DNA of 17,517 nucleotides from assembly GCA_020355945.1 (NCBI GenBank), contig CP070627.1, positions 5,281,191-5,298,707 of the forward strand, read 5' to 3'. Shown piece after piece: positions 12,335 to 17,517 of the stretch. The notes under the pieces were generated by a model. That model had not been told where the DNA came from. It did not search any database and was given only the letters and a program-made list of their open reading frames with translations. This DNA is from Candidatus Aminicenantota bacterium (lineage in GTDB: Bacteria > Acidobacteriota > Aminicenantia > UBA2199). How positions within the stretch are numbered: position 1 is the first letter of the stretch; each line of letters starts with the position of its first letter. The translations under genes and the position numbers were made by a program.

Positions 12335-13921
12335 CTAGGTCCTACCAATACTGATATAAAGGCTGGTAATTGTGTATTCCTTCACCTGGTGCACCTGTGG
12401 TTTAAAACTTGTGCCCACAGGGGTGCGGGTGTCAAAAACCACAAGATAACCCTCATCAGCGGCCTCTGTGGCTAAATATTTCCCGGACAATTGGGTAATC
12501 CCCTCTTCCAGTATTTCGTTAATATCGTCATAACGGTTTACTTTGATTTCAATGATATATTTTCTTTTTTTATAGGTGAGAAGGACGTCCATTCTCCCCA
12601 GCCCGGATAAGACTTCATCACGGACATCGCCTTCACCACCTTTAACAAATTGGTAAAGCCAGGCGGTGAGGAGAAATTGCCCGGTCTTTTCATAGGGTTT
12701 CTCTTCTGCGTAGAAGGCTTTGACACCGATCTGGGAGATATATCTTGCGAAATTAAGAAGAATTCGTTTCATATCCAGGCGGTTTCCCGGTAACTCGTAT
12801 GCTTTCAGGGATAAATCATCATAGGCTCTGGCTTCTTTAAAAAACGTCTTAATATACCTGCTCTTATATATATTATTGCCAACAACGGCATAGCCGTCTA
12901 TATTTTTAACAAGGCCATATTGCTCCAACCAACTTTGGTCCTCGTCATCGGGATCATACTCTACATGATCGAACACGATCCCCACGAAGGTTTCTTTGTA
13001 GATTTTAGCTTTCTCGTAGAGGTTGTCGAAGTGATCGTTCCTCTCTTTCAATAGGATTTGCACGGCTTTTTCCACATCCTGTTCATCGATAGGCTCAATG
13101 GTTCCGGGTTTGATATCCAGGGTGAGGATGGCGCCCAACCGGTTCACCAGCCAGGGCTGTCCCGCTGTCTCTTGATAGACTTTTCTAACTGCTTCTCCTG
13201 TGAAGGGCTGGTTGGTTTCTTCCGTATATTGGGCATACAGGTCCCGAACATTTTTCAAAGAAAACGGGGGAAGGTCCACCTGGTCCGCGATATTAAAGGG
13301 AGAAACTCCCCCCACCACCAGTTTGGTTATATTGCGAATACCCACCAGGCCAACCGAATAAAGGGCTTTTTGCTTTACTCCCTTATATTGTTGGTACAAT
13401 TCCCGTAAGGAGGTAAGGAAGTTCTTCAATTCTTTTAAGGGGATACCGTCAAATTCGTCGATGAAAATAACTATTTTTTTTAATTGGATTATCCGGTTTA
13501 ATTCCTCGAATAACAGGATGAAGGAAATATGGTTGGTGAGATGGTGGTTGTCTAAAAACCGGTTAACTTCTTCGAGTTTTTCGCAGCCTACTTGTTTCAG
13601 CCTGTTTTTCAGTTGGGTGTAAAGAGACCTTTCAATCATTGCATAGAATTGTGTTTTGTCTAAGTCTTGATAATGCTGGAAACTTAATATGATGGCAACA
13701 TAGGTGGGGTCGTTTTGTAATTGCCGGCAGGTTTCCTTAAAAAATGTGGTTTTCCCGCTCTGGCGTGGGGCAAATATGGAAAAATACCTGCCCTTGTCAA
13801 TCATGGTTTTCATATCTTGCTTATTGGTATTGGTGACGTTTTCTAAGGGAACATAATAGGATTCTTCAACATTTACTTCGCCTGATCTTTCAAATATACG
13901 TTTTGGCTTTTTATAAGTCAT
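12335..13921 (-). CDS. AAA-type ATPase with C-terminal PD-(D/E)XK-like nuclease region
   Basis: This 528-residue protein has a P-loop FAPRQSGKTTF (50-60); the usual first Gly is Ala51. Walker B is VIFIDEFDGI (151-160), with D155 and E156. A GQPWLVNRL segment (254-262) is typical of archaeal-type AAA/AAA_35-like ATPases, with a winged-helix-like stretch after it (about 310-360). The C-terminus has GRMDVLLTYKKRKYIIEIKV (442-461), with D445 and E458-x-K460, the PD-(D/E)XK core, then Q477 and a LVVFDTR strand. Such ATPase-nuclease proteins occur in many paralogous copies in environmental bacteria, and their cellular role is uncertain (defence or mobile-element biology is often suggested). AAGGA 8 bases upstream supports the ATG. 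It is monocistronic behind its own canonical promoter. Confidence 0.85.
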   Translation of the reverse strand: MTYKKPKRIFERSGEVNVEESYYVPLENVTNTNKQDMKTMIDKGRYFSIFAPRQSGKTTFFKETCRQLQNDPTYVAIILSFQHYQDLDKTQFYAMIERSLYTQLKNRLKQVGCEKLEEVNRFLDNHHLTNHISFILLFEELNRIIQLKKIVIFIDEFDGIPLKELKNFLTSLRELYQQYKGVKQKALYSVGLVGIRNITKLVVGGVSPFNIADQVDLPPFSLKNVRDLYAQYTEETNQPFTGEAVRKVYQETAGQPWLVNRLGAILTLDIKPGTIEPIDEQDVEKAVQILLKERNDHFDNLYEKAKIYKETFVGIVFDHVEYDPDDEDQSWLEQYGLVKNIDGYAVVGNNIYKSRYIKTFFKEARAYDDLSLKAYELPGNRLDMKRILLNFARYISQIGVKAFYAEEKPYEKTGQFLLTAWLYQFVKGGEGDVRDEVLSGLGRMDVLLTYKKRKYIIEIKVNRYDDINEILEEGITQLSGKYLATEAADEGYLVVFDTRTPVGTSFKPQVHQVKEYTITSLYISIGRT

Positions 13922-13942
13922 GGCAACTGTCCTTAGATTCTA

Positions 13943-13971
13943 ATAATAATGCAGTGTAGAGAGTTTGTCAA
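13943..13971 (-). promoter_or_regulatory. Sigma-70-type promoter of the ATPase gene
   Basis: A perfect TTGACA (13966-13971), a 17-base spacer and TATTAT (13943-13948) give a start near 13936 and a leader of about 15 bases with the AAGGA ribosome site. A second TTGACA lies exactly 40 bases upstream (14006-14011), with a poorer AATTAT at 17 bases. Confidence 0.7.
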
Positions 13972-14032
13972 GGCCGGGAAAAATAATTGGTGGGATTGAA
14001 AATCCTGTCAACATATAAGGATTTACCATTAT

Positions 14033-14563
14033 TTATTTCTCTATTCCAACGCGCGCCAGGACATTTTTAGTAAAATAATGTTTTATCTCTTTCATTTCCG
14101 TGACCAGGTCTGCGCGGTCAATAAATTCCCGGGGAGCATTGCGGCCGGTTAAGATCAATTCCAGGTTTCCCGGCTTGTTATCCATGATATCCAACAGGTA
14201 CCGGATGTCGATGATTTTGAAATAGGCCAGGATATTGGCTTCATCCAGGATAATGATATGGTATTTTTCACTGGCAATGGCCTTTTTAACAGCTTTAATG
14301 CCTTGCATGGCGATATTTTTTTCTTTTTCGCTTACTTGATCGCCGGTATGATGAAAATCAGGTAGTCCAAATTGTTCAATGGTGATGAAGTCTTTTAAAT
14401 GTTTTTCTATTGAGATTAATTCGCCATATTGGGTTTTTTTTATAAATTGAGCGATATAGGTTTTTTTCCCCCATCCGGCTGCCCGCAGTGCCAGCCCTAA
14501 TGCCGCAGTGGTTTTACCTTTGCCATTCCCGGTATAAACGTGAATGTATCCTTTATTTTTCAT
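14033..14563 (-). CDS. cobO: Corrinoid adenosyltransferase (CobA/CobO/BtuR family)
   Basis: The enzyme transfers the adenosyl group of ATP to cob(I)alamin or cobyrinic acid a,c-diamide, making adenosylcobalamin in the cytoplasm. The 176-residue length and motifs fit the CobA type closely: P-loop YTGNGKGKTTAALGLALRA (10-28), ILDEAN (105-110), ELILTGRNAPREFIDRADLVTEM (135-157) and a C-terminal GIEK. No other cobalamin gene is in the window, so it may serve salvage. No cobalamin riboswitch box is seen in the short upstream region. Ribosome-site support is weak (GGA only, 5 bases upstream), and a TGCTATACT box sits directly in front of the ATG, hinting at a leaderless mRNA. Confidence 0.93.
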   Translation of the reverse strand: MKNKGYIHVYTGNGKGKTTAALGLALRAAGWGKKTYIAQFIKKTQYGELISIEKHLKDFITIEQFGLPDFHHTGDQVSEKEKNIAMQGIKAVKKAIASEKYHIIILDEANILAYFKIIDIRYLLDIMDNKPGNLELILTGRNAPREFIDRADLVTEMKEIKHYFTKNVLARVGIEK

Positions 14564-14569
14564 GTATCC

Positions 14570-14598
14570 AGTATAGCAAAAGAAGGAGAGAAATTAAA
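14570..14598 (-). promoter_or_regulatory. Possible extended -10 promoter giving a leaderless cobO transcript
   Basis: On the minus strand TGC-TATACT has its -10 at 14570-14575, with TTTAAT (14593-14598) 17 bases upstream as a poor -35. The predicted start falls on or next to the ATG at 14563. The -35 lies inside copy 2 of the 34-bp repeat. Confidence 0.35.
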
Positions 14599-14622
14599 TA
14601 TCTGACTCCATAATTTGAATAA
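14589..14622 (+). repeat. 34-bp dispersed repeat, copy 2
   Basis: This is the partner of 12262-12295, in the same orientation with five mismatches. It lies between the divergent cobO and erythromycin-esterase-family genes. I see no other structure in 14623-14702 apart from the GGAGGG ribosome site of the next gene. Confidence 0.6.
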
Positions 14623-14702
14623 GGCAAGAACAAAATATCCGTTTTATCCTCCAATTTTCGTATATCTCTAAAGATAAGTCAACTAAAAGAGGAGGGCATC
14701 CG

Positions 14703-16085
14703 ATGTTTAATAAAAGAAAATCCTTTATCATCACCCTCTGCATCCTTTTGCCATTACTCATTTTCCTTTCATGCAAAATAACCCGGTCAACACAATCACA
14801 GGAAACACCGGAACAACCGGTAACATTAACCGAACACCAGGAGCAACTAGTCCGGGAACTGAACCAGTGGCTGATCCCTTTAGGCCCATCACCCCTTGAC
14901 CTGACAGATAATGAGTTGAGCTTTTTAGACCAATTGAAGAATGCAAAAATAATCGCCCTGGGCGAAGCGACCCATGGCACCAGGGAATTTTTTCAAATGA
15001 AACACCGGATATTCCAATACCTGGTAGAACACCACCGACACAAAGCCTTTGGGTTTGAGGCAGACTTTGCCGAATGTATCTATTTAAACAACTATGTCAC
15101 CAAAGGGGAAGGAGATTTGACAAACCTGATGAGAACCAGGATGCAATTTTATACCTGGAAAACAGAAGAAGTAAGAGAACTATTAGAATGGATGAAAGAT
15201 TACAACCTGGGCAAAGAAGAAGAGGAAAAGATTCACTATATAGGATTTGATTGTCAATTTACCACTTATCAACCCGATTTACTCCAGGAGTATTTGCAGC
15301 AAACCTCCCCTGGTCTCTGGGAAACAGCCTCTCCTGTACTGGAACAAGTAACAGATCTTTCCCGAGATGATTATTCCGCAATGCCAAAAGAGACATACAA
15401 CGATATCAAAACACAATTGGAATCTTTGGAAAATCTAATAACCGCAAATAAAGATCATTTGATTGCTAATTCCTCCTCAAACCAATACGAAATCAACAAA
15501 CAACTGCTCAAGACCTTCAAGCAAGCATTTATTGTGATTTATCATTTGAGCATCAGGGATAATTCCACCAATTGGCGGGACCGGTTTATGGCTGAAAATG
15601 CTTTGTGGATCGCTGATTTCTTTGGTCAAGACACCCGGATCACCTTATGGGCCCATAACGGCCACATCGCCAGGAACCCGGTTTATGGCGGCGATGGGTC
15701 TATGGGATACCACCTATACATAGAATTAAATGATTTGTACCAGGCTTTAGGTTTCTCTTTTTCCAAAGGCAGCTTTACGGCATATGGCATAGATCAACAG
15801 GGGAATGTCACCACTGTCCAGATCTTTAGTATCACATCTGCTCCCAAAAGTGATTCTATTAATTTTATATTTCACCATGCATCACACTCAAACTTTGTCT
15901 TTCACCTGGATGTTATTCCTACTGGTTCCCATTGGGACAACTGGCTGGCCAATCCAATACCCTTCCTGATGATCGGAGGCTCTTATAATGGCGTTATAGA
16001 GAATTACTACAGGGCTACCAACATTCGTGACCACTACAATTGGATCATCTACTTTGACTTCAGCAGCGCGTCGCAATTGCTGTAA
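14703..16085 (+). CDS. Erythromycin esterase-family (EreA/EreB-like) lipoprotein
   Basis: This 460-residue protein has an N-terminal hydrophobic segment ending FLSC (C24), a slightly atypical lipobox, so it is probably a lipoprotein outside the cytoplasm. The family core is clear: ALGEATHGTREFFQMKHR (85-102) with E88 and H91, FGFEADFAEC (116-125), a RDRFMAENALW helix (292-302) and LWAHNGHIAR (315-324) with H318 and H321. In characterised Ere enzymes these His/Glu residues hydrolyse macrolide lactones. Most family members are uncharacterised, so macrolide resistance should not be assumed. The start has GGAGGG 7 bases upstream. Its 3' end overlaps the convergent metallophosphoesterase gene by 37 bp. 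Confidence 0.88.
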   Translation: MFNKRKSFIITLCILLPLLIFLSCKITRSTQSQETPEQPVTLTEHQEQLVRELNQWLIPLGPSPLDLTDNELSFLDQLKNAKIIALGEATHGTREFFQMKHRIFQYLVEHHRHKAFGFEADFAECIYLNNYVTKGEGDLTNLMRTRMQFYTWKTEEVRELLEWMKDYNLGKEEEEKIHYIGFDCQFTTYQPDLLQEYLQQTSPGLWETASPVLEQVTDLSRDDYSAMPKETYNDIKTQLESLENLITANKDHLIANSSSNQYEINKQLLKTFKQAFIVIYHLSIRDNSTNWRDRFMAENALWIADFFGQDTRITLWAHNGHIARNPVYGGDGSMGYHLYIELNDLYQALGFSFSKGSFTAYGIDQQGNVTTVQIFSITSAPKSDSINFIFHHASHSNFVFHLDVIPTGSHWDNWLANPIPFLMIGGSYNGVIENYYRATNIRDHYNWIIYFDFSSASQLL

Positions 16086-17503
16086 CAGCTTTCAAAACTC
16101 GTTTGTGTCCAATTGCCTATACCGCACCAATAAGCTTTCCAGTTGGTGTCTGTCAAACTCGGATGAGGCCGGTCACTGACATTGTAATAATCCATATAAC
16201 TCTTGCGTACAGCGGGATCGGTTTTTATCGCATGATAAACCGTCAGCATTGTGGCCGCGGTAATAGATGTTTGACCATAAACATCATTAAATGCATATTC
16301 CTTTGCCCAAGTGGGGTCAGTGATTTCAAGATTCAGATAGTAAAGTACATAATTTTTCAAAGAAAACTCTTGCCGGTCATAACTCATTTGCAGGTATCCG
16401 GGGTTATTACCGAACTGCGGACTAACAGCCGGGGCAATACGAACAAAAGAGATAGCATGTGACGCTTGAGCATCAACCAATACCCGGAAATCATCCATAT
16501 GCGTATGACCGCAGAAACCAGCGATTATTACCGGGGCGTATGTTTTAACCAATGAAATAAAACGGTCATTGTACTCTGGTTTCCACATGGGGGTGTATTG
16601 GTTTTTGTGCACGCTAGTGTAAACATTGGTGCCGGGGGGAATATGCAGCAATAACCAGGCCTTTTGCTTTTTCTGCTGCGCAAACACAAGTTGTTTTTCA
16701 AACCAATCCAATTGCCGTTTGCCCGGATCATAATCTACCGTGTTGTTATGTTTGGGAGAAAAAAAGATACTGTTCAAGGCAATAATCAGGGTATTTTCAG
16801 TTTCCGGCGGAACAACCGTAAAATATCCGCCTACCGGGTAAGTTTCAGCAAAAGAACCGCGGTTTCCCGGTTTTTCCAGGAATTTGTCGGCTAAAACAGG
16901 TGTGGTTTTTTTAAGAAATTTACCCTCCGGGATGATTTGGTAATCACCAGCGTAACAATCGTTATTTCCTAAGGAAATATAGACTGGCGTATCAGGGAAA
17001 TATTTTTCAAAAACCAGGGCCACAAACTCGATGGTTTTTTCTACAAAAGTATCATAATCACTTCCTTCAGGGGCGTGGTTTTTGAATTTATCGGGAAACT
17101 CATGGGCCAGGAAATCGCCGGTAAAAATAATAAAATCCGGGTTTTTAGAGGTTTCTGCCATGTCTTTTAATGATGATACCAGCAGGATGTAATTGGTTTC
17201 GTTTTTGTTGACGGTTCCGAAGCCTTTGATTTTAGAAGTTTCAAATATTGATTCCCATTGGTTTACTTCTGCTGTGATCAATTGGGGGAGCAGAGTGGTG
17301 TCATAGAAAGGGTTGAAGTGGATATCGGAGATGTGAGGCACATTTCCGATGGTATCGGCGGCAGGTGCAGGCGTGGTTGCTGGGGCGGGTGTGGATTTTT
17401 CGGCTTTTTTTCCACAGCCTATTGGCATTACCAGTAAGATGGTTAAGCCGATGGTTGTTAATGTTAGTAAAAATTTTGCATGAGTTTTGCGTAAATATTT
17501 CAT
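16049..17503 (-). CDS. Acid sphingomyelinase-like metallophosphoesterase lipoprotein
   Basis: The 484-residue precursor begins with a lipoprotein signal (LLVMPIGC, C30) and a Pro/Ala-rich linker (38-50). The calcineurin-like metal site is complete in order: HISDIHF (57-63; D60, H62), FTGDFLAHE (127-135; D130), LGNNDCYAGDY (178-188; N180), LLLHIPPG (284-291; H287) and FCGHTHMDDF (330-339; H333, H335). The position usually His in the GNHD/E motif is Asn (N181). The layout, with SDIHFNPFYD and a long C-terminal part, resembles acid sphingomyelinase-like phosphodiesterases, which act on phosphodiester or phosphomonoester substrates outside the cytoplasm; the substrate here is unknown. GGAGGG 7 bases before the ATG supports the start. 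Confidence 0.9.
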   Translation of the reverse strand: MKYLRKTHAKFLLTLTTIGLTILLVMPIGCGKKAEKSTPAPATTPAPAADTIGNVPHISDIHFNPFYDTTLLPQLITAEVNQWESIFETSKIKGFGTVNKNETNYILLVSSLKDMAETSKNPDFIIFTGDFLAHEFPDKFKNHAPEGSDYDTFVEKTIEFVALVFEKYFPDTPVYISLGNNDCYAGDYQIIPEGKFLKKTTPVLADKFLEKPGNRGSFAETYPVGGYFTVVPPETENTLIIALNSIFFSPKHNNTVDYDPGKRQLDWFEKQLVFAQQKKQKAWLLLHIPPGTNVYTSVHKNQYTPMWKPEYNDRFISLVKTYAPVIIAGFCGHTHMDDFRVLVDAQASHAISFVRIAPAVSPQFGNNPGYLQMSYDRQEFSLKNYVLYYLNLEITDPTWAKEYAFNDVYGQTSITAATMLTVYHAIKTDPAVRKSYMDYYNVSDRPHPSLTDTNWKAYWCGIGNWTQTSFESCYSNCDALLKSK

Positions 17504-17517
17504 GATGTACCCTCCTG

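Noticed and set aside
13058..13408. 116-residue plus-strand frame opposite the ATPase gene, and a 119-residue one at 16103-16462 opposite the metallophosphoesterase gene.
   Set aside because: Both are antisense to genes with clear conserved motifs and lack ribosome sites.
14564..14702. Cobalamin riboswitch upstream of cobO.
   Set aside because: No AdoCbl-box-like sequence is seen on the minus strand, and the -10 box appears to lie directly before the ATG, leaving no room for a leader.
14703..16085. Calling this gene a macrolide-resistance determinant.
   Set aside because: Only family-level motifs are visible. Many members of the family do not act on macrolides, and no resistance context is present.

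Overview
No tRNA, rRNA or complete mobile element is visible in this window. The DNA is moderately AT-leaning, with consistent GGAGG-type ribosome binding sites. Lipoprotein and Sec signal peptides, ECF sigma factors, a DUF4097 protein and a reductase-terminated NRPS suggest a Gram-negative-type environmental bacterium. The style recalls Acidobacteriota/Aminicenantes assemblies, but that placement is an impression and not shown by the sequence.

Layout. 1-1926: 3' end of an NRPS (adenylation C-terminus, carrier domain, reductase domain) that enters from outside the window. 2026-3054: a rhuM-family gene. 3055-3719: no convincing gene, but GCCAAA/TTTGGC palindromes and a diverged tandem repeat of about 20 bp whose T-tracts are phased at 20-21 bp. 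4335-3720 (minus): a ribbon-helix-helix antitoxin and MazF/PemK toxin pair behind a canonical promoter. 4382-4748: no gene, a cluster of three strong hairpins. 4749-7620: an operon of ECF sigma factor, zinc-finger membrane anti-sigma factor and an exported DUF4097 beta-repeat protein. 9198-7621 (minus): an exported HExxH protein. 9477-12206: a second operon of sigma-70-like factor, possible HTH protein, helical protein and HELGH metallopeptidase, all coupled. 13921-12335 (minus): an AAA-type ATPase with a C-terminal PD-(D/E)XK-like nuclease region. 14563-14033 (minus): corrinoid adenosyltransferase. 14703-16085 (plus) and 17503-16049 (minus): an erythromycin-esterase-family lipoprotein and an acid-sphingomyelinase-like metallophosphoesterase lipoprotein, whose 3' ends overlap by 37 bp.

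How the genes may work together. The first sigma operon looks like an envelope-signalling unit whose effector or sensor is the beta-solenoid DUF4097 protein. The second is the most unusual unit in the window. A sigma-like factor is translationally coupled to two unrecognised small proteins and a soluble zinc metallopeptidase, which suggests sigma control by proteolysis, comparable in logic (not shown in homology) to XRE-ImmA/IrrE pairs. RhuM, MazEF, the ATPase-nuclease and the intergenic repeats give the first half and the 12-14 kb part an accessory-region character.
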